Assembly (NCBI RefSeq): GCF_002846415.1
Contig: NZ_PJMX01000001.1
Coordinates: 6,324,001-6,388,000 of the forward strand
DNA: 64,000 bases
Reading direction: 5' to 3'
DNA from: Streptomyces sp. TLI_146
Lineage (GTDB): Bacteria > Actinomycetota > Actinomycetes > Streptomycetales > Streptomycetaceae
The position numbers and the translations under genes are program-made. The notes beneath the pieces are model-generated. The model ran no database searches, had not been told where the DNA came from, and was given only the letters and a program-made list of their open reading frames with translations. Shown here piece after piece: positions 8,257 to 17,110 of this stretch. Positions within the stretch are counted from its first letter, which is position 1. Each line of letters begins with the position of its first letter.

Positions 8257-10464
8257 ATGGATCGCGTGCCTGCGCTCGATGAACCCCTCAAGAAGCTGCT
8301 CGGCGGCCCCACCGCGAAGGTCATGGCCGAGCAGCTCGACCTGCACACGGTCGGCGACCTCCTCCACCACTACCCGCGGCGGTACGAGGAGCGCGGCCAG
8401 CTGACCAAGCTGGCCGAGCTGCCCCTCGACGAGGACGTGACGGTCGTCGCCCAGGTGGCCGACGCGCGCGTGCACACGTTCAACGGCGGCCGCGGCCAGC
8501 GCCTGGAGATCACCATCACCGACGGCAGCGGCCGCCTCCAGCTGGTCTTCTTCGGCCGCGGCATCCACAAGCCGCACAAGGAGCTGCTGCCCGGCAGCCG
8601 CGCGATGTTCGCGGGCAAGGTGTCGATGTTCAACCGCCGCCTCCAGCTCGCCCACCCCACGTACGCGAAGCTGAGCGCCGACGGCGACGACTCCGCCGAG
8701 GTGGTGGACTCCTGGGCGGGCGCGCTCATCCCGATCTACCCCGCCTGCAAGGGCCTGGAGTCCTGGAAGATCGCCAAGGCGGTCGACGCGGTGCTGCCCA
8801 GCGCCCAGGAGGCAGTGGACCCGCTGCCCCCCTCCCTGCGGGAGGGCCGTGGCTTCGTCCCGCTGCCCGAGGCGCTGCTCAAGGTCCACCGGCCGCACAC
8901 CAAGGACGACGTGGAGCAGGCCCGCCAGCGGCTGAAGTGGGACGAGGCGTTCGTCCTCCAGGTGGCCCTGGCCCGGCGCCGTCACGCGGACGCCCAACTG
9001 CCCGCGGTGGCCCGCAGACCCACCCCCGACGGCCTGCTCGACGCCTTCGACGCCAAGCTCCCCTTCACCCTCACCGACGGCCAGCGCACGGTCTCCAAGG
9101 AGATCTTCGACGACCTGGCGACCGAGCACCCGATGCACCGGCTGCTCCAGGGCGAGGTCGGCTCCGGCAAGACGATGGTCGCCCTGCGCGCCATGCTCGC
9201 CGTGGTCGACAGCGGCGGCCAGGCAGCGATGCTCGCGCCCACCGAGGTCCTGGCCCAGCAGCACCACCGGTCCATCACCGAGATGATGGGCGAGCTCGCC
9301 GAGGGCGGGATGCTGGGCGGCTCCGACCTCGGTACCAAGGTCGTGCTGCTCACCGGGTCGATGGGCGCGCCCGCCCGCCGCCAGGCGCTGCTGGACCTGG
9401 TCACCGGCGAGGCGGGGATCGTCATCGGCACGCACGCGCTGATCGAGGACAAGGTGCAGTTCCACGACCTGGGCCTGGTCGTCGTCGACGAGCAGCACCG
9501 GTTCGGCGTCGAGCAGCGCGACGCCCTGCGCGGCAAGGGCAAGCAGCCCCCGCACCTCCTGGTGATGACGGCCACCCCGATCCCGCGCACGGTCGCCATG
9601 ACCGTCTTCGGCGACCTGGAGACCTCCGTCCTGGACCAGCTCCCGGCGGGTCGTTCGCCCATCGCCAGCCATGTCGTCCCCGCCCAGGACAAGCCGCACT
9701 TCCTGGCCCGCGCCTGGGAGCGGGTCCGCGAGGAGGTCGCCAAGGGCCACCAGGCGTACGTGGTGTGTCCGCGCATCGGTGACTCCGCGGACGAGGCGGA
9801 CGGGAAGAAGGCGGGCAAGAAGAAGTCCGCGGAGGACGAGGCGGAGAAGCGGCCGCCGCTCGCCGTCCTGGACATGGCCGAGCAGCTCCGCAAGGGCCCG
9901 CTCCAGGGGCTGCGCGTCGAGGTGCTGCACGGCCGGATGCAGCCGGACGACAAGGACGACGTGATGCGCCGGTTCGCGGCCGGCGAGGTGGACGCGCTGA
10001 TCGCGACCACGGTCATCGAGGTCGGGGTGAACGTGCCGAACGCCACCGCGATGGTGATCATGGACGCGGACCGGTTCGGTGTCTCGCAGCTGCACCAGCT
10101 GCGCGGCCGCGTCGGCCGCGGCTCGGCCCCGGGCCTGTGCCTGCTGGTCACCGAGATGCCGGAGGCGAGCGCGGCCCGGGCCCGGCTGAACGCGGTGGCC
10201 GCCACCCTCGACGGCTTCGAGCTCTCCCGGATCGACCTGGAGCAGCGCCGCGAGGGCGATGTGCTGGGCCAGGCCCAGTCGGGTGTGCGCTCGTCGCTGC
10301 GGATGCTCGCGGTCATCGAGGACGAGGAGGTGATCGCGGCGGCCCGCGAGGAGGCGGTGGCCGTGGTGGCCGAGGACCCGGATCTGGAACGGCTGCCCGC
10401 ACTGCGGACGGCCCTGGACGCCCTGCTGGACAAGGACCGCGAGCAGTACCTCGACAAGGGCTGA
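8257..10464 (+). CDS. recG: ATP-dependent DNA helicase RecG
   Basis: Branch-migrating helicase that remodels stalled forks and Holliday junctions. The 735-aa protein has the N-terminal wedge (OB-fold) domain, Walker A GEVGSGKT near residue 299, the DEXH-type motif VVDEQHRFG, TATPIPRT (motif III) and the C-terminal QLRGRVGRG motif VI. Between motifs there is a Lys/Glu-rich insertion (about nt 9793-9855) that is probably a disordered loop. The start is uncertain: ATG 8257 gives MDRVPALDEP; GTG 8266 and ATG 8236 are alternatives, none with a strong Shine-Dalgarno. Confidence 0.95.
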   Translation: MDRVPALDEPLKKLLGGPTAKVMAEQLDLHTVGDLLHHYPRRYEERGQLTKLAELPLDEDVTVVAQVADARVHTFNGGRGQRLEITITDGSGRLQLVFFGRGIHKPHKELLPGSRAMFAGKVSMFNRRLQLAHPTYAKLSADGDDSAEVVDSWAGALIPIYPACKGLESWKIAKAVDAVLPSAQEAVDPLPPSLREGRGFVPLPEALLKVHRPHTKDDVEQARQRLKWDEAFVLQVALARRRHADAQLPAVARRPTPDGLLDAFDAKLPFTLTDGQRTVSKEIFDDLATEHPMHRLLQGEVGSGKTMVALRAMLAVVDSGGQAAMLAPTEVLAQQHHRSITEMMGELAEGGMLGGSDLGTKVVLLTGSMGAPARRQALLDLVTGEAGIVIGTHALIEDKVQFHDLGLVVVDEQHRFGVEQRDALRGKGKQPPHLLVMTATPIPRTVAMTVFGDLETSVLDQLPAGRSPIASHVVPAQDKPHFLARAWERVREEVAKGHQAYVVCPRIGDSADEADGKKAGKKKSAEDEAEKRPPLAVLDMAEQLRKGPLQGLRVEVLHGRMQPDDKDDVMRRFAAGEVDALIATTVIEVGVNVPNATAMVIMDADRFGVSQLHQLRGRVGRGSAPGLCLLVTEMPEASAARARLNAVAATLDGFELSRIDLEQRREGDVLGQAQSGVRSSLRMLAVIEDEEVIAAAREEAVAVVAEDPDLERLPALRTALDALLDKDREQYLDKG

Positions 10465-10568
10465 CATGGGGCTGACAAGGGGCCGACCGGGGCGCGCGGG
10501 CGGCGTTCGCGCCGGGTTCTGAGAAACTGGGGGACACCAGTGACGTACGTACACCGACAAGGACTCAG

Positions 10569-11153
10569 ATGACCCGCGTGATCGCCGGCCGGGCCGGCGG
10601 ACGCCGCCTGGCCGTACCGCCGGGCAACGGCACCCGCCCCACCTCCGACCGCGCGCGCGAGGGCCTCTTCTCCACCTGGGAGGCCCTGCTCGGCACGCTG
10701 GAGGGGATCCGGGTCGCGGATCTGTACGCCGGGTCGGGCGCGGTCGGCCTGGAGGCCCTCTCCCGGGGCGCCTCGCACGCGCTGCTCGTCGAGGCCGACG
10801 CCCGGGCCGTGAAGACCGTCCGCGACAACGTGCGCGTACTGGGCCTTCCGGGCGCGGAGGTACGTAACGGAAAAGCGGAGCAGATCGTTGCGGGCCCGGC
10901 TCCCGAAACCCCCTTTGACGTGGTGTTTCTCGACCCGCCGTATGCGGTGACCGACGACGATCTTCGCGAGATCCTCCTCACACTCCGCACGGAGGGCTGG
11001 CTCGCCGACGAGTGCCTGGTCACCGTGGAGCGCAGCACCAGAGGCGGAGAATTCGGCTGGCCGCAGGGGTTCGAGGCACTGCGGGCCCGTCGCTACGGCG
11101 AGGGCACGCTTTGGTACGGTCGCGCCGCCTCTACGTGCGAAGACGCACCATGA
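10569..11153 (+). CDS. rsmD: 16S rRNA (guanine(966)-N2)-methyltransferase
   Basis: SAM-dependent methylase of the small ribosomal subunit. The 194-aa protein shows the N-terminal substrate motif RVIAGRAGGRRL, SAM motif I DLYAGSGAVGLEALSRGA and the catalytic FLDPPY. ATG at 10569. It is adjacent to coaD, a pairing conserved across many bacteria; its stop overlaps a possible upstream coaD start. Confidence 0.94.
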   Translation: MTRVIAGRAGGRRLAVPPGNGTRPTSDRAREGLFSTWEALLGTLEGIRVADLYAGSGAVGLEALSRGASHALLVEADARAVKTVRDNVRVLGLPGAEVRNGKAEQIVAGPAPETPFDVVFLDPPYAVTDDDLREILLTLRTEGWLADECLVTVERSTRGGEFGWPQGFEALRARRYGEGTLWYGRAASTCEDAP

Positions 11154-11173
11154 CCGGGAGCGAGGGACATCAG

Positions 11174-11656
11174 TTGCGCCGAGCAGTCTGTCCGGGGTCG
11201 TTCGACCCCATCACCAATGGACACCTCGACATCATCGCCCGCGCCTCCAAGCTGTACGACGTGGTGCACGTCGCGGTGATGATCAACCAGTCGAAGAAGG
11301 GCCTGTTCACCATCGAGGAGCGGATCGGGATGATCCGCGAGGTGACCGCCGACTTCGGCAACGTGGAAGTCGAGTCCTTCCACGGCCTGCTGGTCGACTT
11401 CTGCAAGCAGCGTGACATCCCCGCCATCGTGAAGGGCCTGCGCGCGGTCAGCGACTTCGACTACGAGCTCCAGATGGCCCAGATGAACAACGGGCTCTCG
11501 GGCGTCGAGACGCTGTTCGTGCCGACCAACCCGACGTACAGCTTCCTGTCGTCGTCGCTGGTCAAGGAGGTCGCGGCATGGGGCGGAGACGTCTCCCACC
11601 TGCTGCCCGCCACCGTCCACGAGGCACTGGTCGCCCGGATCGCCGAGCAGCGCTGA
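11174..11656 (+). CDS. coaD: Phosphopantetheine adenylyltransferase
   Basis: Transfers AMP to 4'-phosphopantetheine, the penultimate step of coenzyme A synthesis. The 160-aa product has the nucleotidyltransferase motif PGSFDPITNGHLDII and the C-terminal TYSFLSSSLVKEVA. The TTG at 11174 (LRRAVCPGSF) with GAGGGAC upstream gives the usual family length. ATG 11150, in ATGA overlap with rsmD, would add eight residues and cannot be excluded. Confidence 0.95.
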   Translation: MRRAVCPGSFDPITNGHLDIIARASKLYDVVHVAVMINQSKKGLFTIEERIGMIREVTADFGNVEVESFHGLLVDFCKQRDIPAIVKGLRAVSDFDYELQMAQMNNGLSGVETLFVPTNPTYSFLSSSLVKEVAAWGGDVSHLLPATVHEALVARIAEQR

Positions 11657-11752
11657 GCTGACGATGCGTCAGCTGGTGTCGGGCGGGCCCCGACTGGCCT
11701 TACAGTCGTCCCGTCCGTCTCCCAACCAGTCGTAGAGAGTGGCGAGCCCACG

Positions 11753-12817
11753 GTGGACGTGCAGAAGAAGCTGGACGAGATCGTCGACGTCGTCGCCGGT
11801 GCCCGCTCCATGCCCATGTCGGCCTCGTGCGTGGTCAACCGCGCCGAGCTGCTCGCGCTCCTGGAGGAGGTGCGCCAGGCCCTGCCCGGCTCACTCGCCC
11901 AGGCCCAGGAGCTGATCGGCGGCCGCGAGCAGCTGGTCGAGCAGGCCCGCCAGGAGGCCGAGCGGATCATCGAGTCCGCGCACGCCCAGCGGGGCACGCT
12001 GATCTCCGACACGGCCGTCGCCCGGCAGTCGCAGGACGAGGCCGACCGGATCCTCGCCGACGCCAAGCGCGAGGCCGACGAGATCCGCGCCGAGGCCGAC
12101 GACTACGTCGACTCCAAGCTGGCCAACTTCGAGGTCGTCCTCACCAAGACCATCGGCTCGGTCGACCGCGGCCGCGAGAAGCTGCTCGGGCGCGGCCCCG
12201 GCCTGGACGAGCAGGGCCAGGCCGACGCGGACGCCCCCGAGTACAGCCCCGACCCGCAGACCCTGATCCGGCGGGCCGACGAGTACATCGACACCAAGCT
12301 CGGCGCCTTCGAGGCCGTCCTCGCCAAGACCCTCGAAGCGGTCGGCCGCGGCCGCGAGACCCTGCACGGCCGGATCGCCAGCGACGAGCTGGGCGCGCAC
12401 ATGGCCGCCCAGGACGCCGCGGGAGCCCTCGGCGGGGGCCACACCAGCGACGCGGACTACCTCGCGGGCCTGGCCGAGCTGGCCGACCCCCAGCCGCAGG
12501 CGGCCGCGCCCCAGCAGGCCCAGGTCCCGGCGCAGGTCTACGACCCGTACGGCTACGGCCAGGCCCAGGCGCAGCCCCAGCAGGACCCGTACGCCTACCA
12601 GCAGCCCCAGCAGCAGTACGCGCAGTACGGCTACGACCAGCAGCAGCCGCAGCAGGACCCGTACGGCTACGACCAGCAGGCCTACGGCCACCACGGCCAG
12701 CAGGCCGTCCCGCAGCAGCCCGCGCACCCGCCGCAGCCCGCCCTGGACGAGACCAGCCTGTTCGACACGAGCATGATCGACCTGGAACAGCTGCGGCAGT
12801 ACGAGCAGGGGCGGTAG
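11753..12817 (+). CDS. Coiled-coil protein with duplicated segment and Q/Y-rich tail (DivIVA-like)
   Basis: A 354-aa actinobacterial protein of unknown exact role, often annotated as ATP synthase b-like or cell-division-initiation protein. Residues about 30-130 are strongly helical and charged (coiled coil with repeated EA/DE segments). Two similar segments follow: DDYVDSKLANFEVVLTKT (about 117) and DEYIDTKLGAFEAVLAKT (about 177), each trailed by GRGRE. The C-terminus from about 240 is low-complexity, rich in Gln, Tyr and Pro with DPYGY-type words. A polar-growth or envelope role is inferred from similarity to DivIVA-family features. GTG start at 11753. Confidence 0.75.
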   Translation: MDVQKKLDEIVDVVAGARSMPMSASCVVNRAELLALLEEVRQALPGSLAQAQELIGGREQLVEQARQEAERIIESAHAQRGTLISDTAVARQSQDEADRILADAKREADEIRAEADDYVDSKLANFEVVLTKTIGSVDRGREKLLGRGPGLDEQGQADADAPEYSPDPQTLIRRADEYIDTKLGAFEAVLAKTLEAVGRGRETLHGRIASDELGAHMAAQDAAGALGGGHTSDADYLAGLAELADPQPQAAAPQQAQVPAQVYDPYGYGQAQAQPQQDPYAYQQPQQQYAQYGYDQQQPQQDPYGYDQQAYGHHGQQAVPQQPAHPPQPALDETSLFDTSMIDLEQLRQYEQGR

Positions 12818-12971
12818 CCGGGCGCCGCGGCCCGGATTGGGTCAATCGCGGCGCGTCCAGTATCCTGGCTGTTCGGTCGCGCGTACGTCCGCGATCAACG
12901 CTGCCCGCGCATCGCCGCACCCACGGCGTCGCAAGGCGGCCACCCTCCACGATCCGAAAGCGGGAAGAACC

Positions 12972-13622
12972 CTGAGCACGCACCTCGACCACCGCAACCC
13001 CCTCGTGTTCGACACACACGAGCTGGGCCGGCGTCCCGGTGCGCTCCAGCGGATCTCCCGCACGGTCGAGGCGCCCGCCGATCTCGGGATCGACGGCGTC
13101 GTCGGAGTGCCCCAGGGCGCGCCGGTGGAGATCGAGCTCCGCCTGGAGTCGGTCATGGAAGGGGTGCTTGTCACAGGCACCGCCCGTGCATCGGCCGAGG
13201 GTGAGTGCGTAAGGTGTCTGGAGCCGCTGGAGCTCGCGCTCGATGCGGACTTCCAGGAGTTGTTCTCGTACCCTGACGCCGACGACCGGGGCCGCAGCAA
13301 GAAGGCGGAGCCGGCCGACGACGCCGAGGACGAGGACGACACCATCCCGCTTGAGGACGGACTTTTCGACCTTGAGCCCGTGCTGCGTGATGCGGTGGTG
13401 CTCGCACTGCCGATGCAGCCGGTGTGCCGGGAGACCTGCCTCGGCCTGTGTTCCACATGTGGATTCAGGCTTGAGGACGACCCCGACCACCACCACGACG
13501 CCGTCGACATCCGTTGGGCGGCACTGCAAGGACTCGCCGGGACCATCCAGGACGGCGAGAAGGACAACATGAGCGGCACTGCCTCTGACGTGCAGCGCGC
13601 CGCCGAGAAGCAGGAGAAGTAG
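12972..13622 (+). CDS. DUF177 (YceD) family protein
   Basis: A 216-aa protein of the YceD/DUF177 family that is nearly always cotranscribed with rpmF. The conserved core is HRNPLVFDTHELGRRPG, GTARASAEGECVRCL and the ending CLGLCSTCGFRL. The four cysteines in CVRC and CXXXC/CXXC form a likely metal site. The first recognisable codon of the conserved region is a CTG at 12972 with GGAAG just upstream; no ATG/GTG/TTG with a good site is present between the putative promoter (TATCCT near 12860) and the conserved region. The start is therefore unusual or mis-assigned. Confidence 0.8.
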   Translation: MSTHLDHRNPLVFDTHELGRRPGALQRISRTVEAPADLGIDGVVGVPQGAPVEIELRLESVMEGVLVTGTARASAEGECVRCLEPLELALDADFQELFSYPDADDRGRSKKAEPADDAEDEDDTIPLEDGLFDLEPVLRDAVVLALPMQPVCRETCLGLCSTCGFRLEDDPDHHHDAVDIRWAALQGLAGTIQDGEKDNMSGTASDVQRAAEKQEK

Positions 13623-13624
13623 CC

Positions 13625-13798
13625 GTGGCTGTTCCGAAGCGGAAGATGTCGCGCAGCAACACGCGCCACCGCCGGTCGCAGTGGAAGGCTGCGGTCCCCA
13701 CCCTGGTTACGTGTGAGCGTTGCCAGGAGCCGAAGCAGCAGCACATCGCGTGCCCGAGCTGCGGCACCTACAACAAGCGCCAGGTCCTCGAGGTCTGA
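13625..13798 (+). CDS. rpmF: 50S ribosomal protein L32, zinc-binding type
   Basis: A 57-aa ribosomal protein starting at GTG 13625 and ending TGA 13796-13798. The sequence begins VAVPKRKMSRSNTRHRR, typical of L32, and contains CERC and CPSC, a complete zinc ribbon. It follows the DUF177 stop by 2 nt and precedes rnc by 19 nt, the classic yceD-rpmF order. Confidence 0.96.
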   Translation: MAVPKRKMSRSNTRHRRSQWKAAVPTLVTCERCQEPKQQHIACPSCGTYNKRQVLEV

Positions 13799-13817
13799 GC
13801 GGCTGGTGAGAGGCCCG

Positions 13818-14651
13818 ATGTCTGATCTGTCGAATGCCGGCGCCAAGAAGGCGGGCAGTAGCGACAACAACTCGGCCTCGTCCCACACGCTTCTGGAAGG
13901 GCGGCTCGGGTATCACCTTGAGTCCGCCCTTCTGGTGCGTGCGCTGACCCATCGTTCGTACGCGTACGAGAACGGCGGTCTGCCGACCAACGAGCGGCTG
14001 GAGTTCCTCGGGGACTCCGTGCTGGGCCTGGTCGTCACGGACACGCTGTACCGCACCCACCCCGATCTCCCGGAAGGCCAGCTGGCCAAGCTCCGGGCCG
14101 CGGTGGTCAACTCTCGTGCGCTGGCGCAGGTGGGCCGTGGGCTCGACCTCGGCTCCTTCATCCGGCTCGGCCGGGGCGAAGAGGGCACGGGCGGCCGGGA
14201 CAAGGCTTCCATCCTCGCCGACACGCTTGAAGCGGTGATCGGCGCGGTCTATCTGGACCAGGGTCTTGAGGCGGCTTCCGAGCTCGTCCACCGGCTCTTC
14301 GACCCCCTGATCGAGAAGTCCTCGAACCTCGGGGCCGGCCTGGACTGGAAGACCAGTCTCCAGGAGCTCACCGCGGCCGAAGGCCTCGGCGTTCCGGAGT
14401 ACCTGGTCTCCGAGACGGGTCCCGACCACGAGAAGACCTTCACTGCTGCCGCCCGCGTCGGTGGTGTCTCGTACGGCACCGGCACCGGCCGCAGCAAGAA
14501 GGAAGCGGAGCAGCAGGCCGCGGAGTCGGCATGGCGCGCGATCAGCGCGTCCGCCGACGAGCGGCTGGCGAAGGCCAAGGCGGAGGCCGAGGCCGCCGTC
14601 ACCGAGCCGGAGGGCGGGACGCCGACCCCCGCCGCCGACCCGGCCGCCTGA
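13818..14651 (+). CDS. rnc: Ribonuclease III
   Basis: Double-strand-specific endonuclease for rRNA processing and antisense control. In S. coelicolor the orthologue is absB, a global regulator of antibiotic synthesis. The 277-aa protein has the RNase III signature NERLEFLGDSVLGLV near residue 58, the second acidic site (DTLEAVIGAVYLD) and a C-terminal dsRNA-binding domain (SKKEAEQQAAESAW). The C-terminal 40 residues are Ala/Pro/Glu-rich and probably disordered. ATG 13818. Confidence 0.95.
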   Translation: MSDLSNAGAKKAGSSDNNSASSHTLLEGRLGYHLESALLVRALTHRSYAYENGGLPTNERLEFLGDSVLGLVVTDTLYRTHPDLPEGQLAKLRAAVVNSRALAQVGRGLDLGSFIRLGRGEEGTGGRDKASILADTLEAVIGAVYLDQGLEAASELVHRLFDPLIEKSSNLGAGLDWKTSLQELTAAEGLGVPEYLVSETGPDHEKTFTAAARVGGVSYGTGTGRSKKEAEQQAAESAWRAISASADERLAKAKAEAEAAVTEPEGGTPTPAADPAA

Positions 14652-14663
14652 ACCGTCTTCCTT

Positions 14664-14695
14664 GATCCCCGTCGCACTCCGGTGCGGCGGGGATC
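14664..14695 (+). terminator. Terminator after rnc
   Basis: A 14-bp stem (GATCCCCGTCGCAC with GTGCGGCGGGGATC, one G-T wobble) with loop TCCG, followed by GTTGCTTTT. Located 12 nt after the rnc stop. Confidence 0.75.
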
Positions 14696-14805
14696 GTTGC
14701 TTTTCACGCGCGGGGCCGGTGAGCCCGGCCGGCCCACCGGCCGCGCCCGGGGCCGCGATACGCTGCGCACACCCCAGAGACCCGCCCCCCTTCCGAGGAG
14801 TCCCC

Positions 14806-15666
14806 GTGCCCGAACTGCCCGAGGTGGAAGTCGTGCGGCGGGGGCTGGAGCGCTGGGTCGCCGGGCGGGTCGTGGATCACGTGGACGTGCTGCACCCCCG
14901 GGCCGTGCGGCGCCATCCGGCCGGGGCGGCGGACTTCGCGGCCCGGCTCAAGGGACACCGCATCGGGGTGGCCCGGCGGCGGGGGAAGTATCTGTGGCTG
15001 CCGCTGGCGGACACCGGCCAGTCGGTGCTCGGGCACCTCGGGATGAGCGGGCAGCTCCTGGTGCAGCCCGAGAGCGCGCCCGACGAGAAGCACCTGCGGA
15101 TCCGGCTGCGCTTCCAGGACGCCGCCGGCACCGAGCTGCGCTTCGTCGACCAGCGGACCTTCGGCGGGCTCTCGCTCCACGACAACACGCCCGACGGGCT
15201 GCCCGACGTGATCGCGCACATCGCGCGCGACCCGCTCGACGAACTCTTCGACGACGCCGCCTTCTTCACCGCGCTGCGGCTGCGGCGCACGACGGTCAAG
15301 CGCGCGCTGCTCGACCAGTCGCTCATCAGCGGCGTCGGCAACATCTACGCCGACGAGGCGCTGTGGCGCGCCAAGTTGCACTACGAGCGCCCCACTTCGA
15401 CGCTCACACGCCCCAAGTCCGCCGAACTCCTCGGCCACGTACGGGACGTGATGAACGCGGCGCTCGCCGCCGGCGGCACCAGCTTCGACAGCCTCTACGT
15501 CAATGTGAACGGGGAGTCGGGGTACTTCGACCGCTCCCTCGACGCGTACGGGCGCGAGGGCGAGCCCTGCCGCCGGTGCGGCACGCCGATGCGCCGGCGG
15601 CCGTGGATGAACCGGTCCAGCTACTTCTGCCCGCGCTGTCAGCGCCCGCCGCGCACCGCGTCGTAA
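14806..15666 (+). CDS. mutM: Formamidopyrimidine-DNA glycosylase
   Basis: Base-excision repair enzyme removing 8-oxoguanine and formamidopyrimidines. The 286-aa protein starts PELPEVEVVRRGL, with the catalytic Pro exposed after Met removal, has the helix-2-turn-helix region (QSLISGVGNIYADE) and the C-terminal zinc finger with CRRC and CPRC. GTG 14806 follows GAGGAG by 5 nt. Its 3' end overlaps the convergent HxlR gene by 28 bp. Confidence 0.96.
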   Translation: MPELPEVEVVRRGLERWVAGRVVDHVDVLHPRAVRRHPAGAADFAARLKGHRIGVARRRGKYLWLPLADTGQSVLGHLGMSGQLLVQPESAPDEKHLRIRLRFQDAAGTELRFVDQRTFGGLSLHDNTPDGLPDVIAHIARDPLDELFDDAAFFTALRLRRTTVKRALLDQSLISGVGNIYADEALWRAKLHYERPTSTLTRPKSAELLGHVRDVMNAALAAGGTSFDSLYVNVNGESGYFDRSLDAYGREGEPCRRCGTPMRRRPWMNRSSYFCPRCQRPPRTAS

Positions 15667-16037
15667 CGCTCGCGGGCTTCGAGGACCGTCGGCATCCGGT
15701 CCTCCATCAGGTGGATCAGCCCGAGCAGGCGCTCGGCGACCTCGTACCCCAGCGGGGTCAGGGTGTAGTCGACGCGCGGCGGGTTGGTCGGCTGGGCCTC
15801 GCGGTGGACGAGCCCGTCGCGCTCCAGCGCGTGCAGCGTCTGGGAGAGCATCTTCTCGCTCACCCCGTCGACCCGCCGCCGCAGCTCGTTGAAGCGGAAG
15901 CTCCCCTCGTGGAGCGCGCCCAGCGTGAGGCTGCCCCAGCGGCCGGTGACGTGCTCAAGGGTGCCGCGCGAGGGGCACGCCTTGGAGAAGACGTCGAACG
16001 GCAGGTCCGCGGGGTCGGCGGTGGCGGTCTCTTCCAT
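15639..16037 (-). CDS. HxlR-family transcriptional regulator
   Basis: A 132-aa winged-helix regulator of the HxlR (MarR-like) type. The hallmark Cys is in KACPSRGTLEHV, followed by the DNA-binding helices FNELRRRVDGVSEKMLSQTL and the wing VDYTLTPLGYE. The family commonly senses reactive electrophiles or oxidants through that Cys. The start is ATG at 16035-16037 with GGGAG 4 nt upstream; another ATG four codons earlier is less well placed. A perfect 14-bp palindrome lies 17 bp upstream and is the obvious candidate operator for autoregulation. Confidence 0.9.
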   Translation of the reverse strand: MEETATADPADLPFDVFSKACPSRGTLEHVTGRWGSLTLGALHEGSFRFNELRRRVDGVSEKMLSQTLHALERDGLVHREAQPTNPPRVDYTLTPLGYEVAERLLGLIHLMEDRMPTVLEARERYDAVRGGR

Positions 16038-16054
16038 GTCTCCCACCATACGAC

Positions 16055-16087
16055 GAGACAGCGCTAACCAGAAGTTAGCGCTGTCTC
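16055..16087. promoter_or_regulatory. Perfect palindrome, candidate HxlR operator
   Basis: GAGACAGCGCTAAC (16055-16068), loop CAGAA, then GTTAGCGCTGTCTC (16074-16087): 14 bp with no mismatch. It sits just upstream of the HxlR start and just after the stop of the CAP-domain gene. It lacks a U-run, so an operator is more likely than a terminator. Confidence 0.6.
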
Positions 16088-16109
16088 ATAGAGGGTTCTG
16101 GGGAGCGGC

Positions 16110-16943
16110 TCAGAAGCCGAAGTCCTGCGTCCACCACGGGCCGCCGTCACCGAAGTGCACGCCGACGCCGAGCGTCTTGTAGTCGCAGTTCAGGATGTTC
16201 GCGCGGTGGCCGGGGCTGTTCATCCAGGCCTCCATGACCGCCTTGGCGTCCGCCTGGCCGCGGGCGATGTTCTCGCCGCCCAGATTGCCGATGCCCGCCT
16301 TCGCGGCCCGGTCCCAGGGGCTCTTGCCGTCCGGGTCGGTGTGGTCGAAGAAGCCGCGCGCCGCCATGTCGTCGCTGAACGCGGTGGCCAGCGCCGCCAG
16401 CGAGGCATCGGCCCGCACCGGGCTGCACCCGGCCTGCGCGCGCTGCTGGTTGACCAGGGAGACGATGGTGGCGGCGGCCGCCTGCTCGGCGCTGGGCGCC
16501 TTGACCTGCCGCTGCTCCGGGACGACGACCTTCGCCTTGGTGGGCCGCGCGGACGGCGTGGCCGCCTTGGGCTCGGCCGCCGGGGCGGTCGTCTTCTCCC
16601 GCGTCGGGGTCGGCGCGGCCGACGACGGCTTCTGGGAGGGCGTCGCGGAGGGAGAGGTGAGGGGCGCGTGGCTGCTCGGCGAGGTGATCGGCGCCGAGGG
16701 GGCCGCGCTGGTCGGCTTCACGGACTCGCCGCCCTGCTGACGCAGATCGGAGGTGCCGCCCGCCTGGACGTGCTCGCCCGTGGGCCCGCCGTTGAGCTCG
16801 AAGGAGGAGCCGCCCGGCAGCAGGCCGGAGGCTATGGCCACGGCGCCCACCGCCACGGCGGCGGACGCGCCGAGCAGCCCGGTGCGCACGGGCACCACGG
16901 GCTTCTTCTTGGTGGGCGCGGCGGAGCGACGATGGCGTCCCAT
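16110..16943 (-). CDS. CAP/SCP-domain secreted protein
   Basis: A 277-aa protein with a basic N-terminus, one membrane/signal segment (about residues 20-43), a long Pro/Ser/Thr/Ala-rich linker (about 60-150) and a C-terminal CAP (SCP/PR-1) domain. The domain shows GFFDHTDPDG, GGENIARG, MNSPGHRANILNCDY and WWTQDFG. It should be exported or membrane-anchored with the CAP domain outside. CAP domains bind lipids or sterols or act in cell-wall contexts; the substrate here is unknown. It reads away from acyP. Confidence 0.88.
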   Translation of the reverse strand: MGRHRRSAAPTKKKPVVPVRTGLLGASAAVAVGAVAIASGLLPGGSSFELNGGPTGEHVQAGGTSDLRQQGGESVKPTSAAPSAPITSPSSHAPLTSPSATPSQKPSSAAPTPTREKTTAPAAEPKAATPSARPTKAKVVVPEQRQVKAPSAEQAAAATIVSLVNQQRAQAGCSPVRADASLAALATAFSDDMAARGFFDHTDPDGKSPWDRAAKAGIGNLGGENIARGQADAKAVMEAWMNSPGHRANILNCDYKTLGVGVHFGDGGPWWTQDFGF

Positions 16944-17110
16944 CTGCGGGCCTCCCTCATTGCTTCAGTGCTGTGGTCCCTGAGCCGGGGGTCCCGTCCG
17001 GGGGCGATGGATGCTGCTCCGAACGGGTGAGGCTCATTGCGTCGGGACTGTACGCCATGACGTAAGAGGGCGAAGTGCTCCGTGAGCTATTGGCCGGTTA
17101 GCGTGCACCC

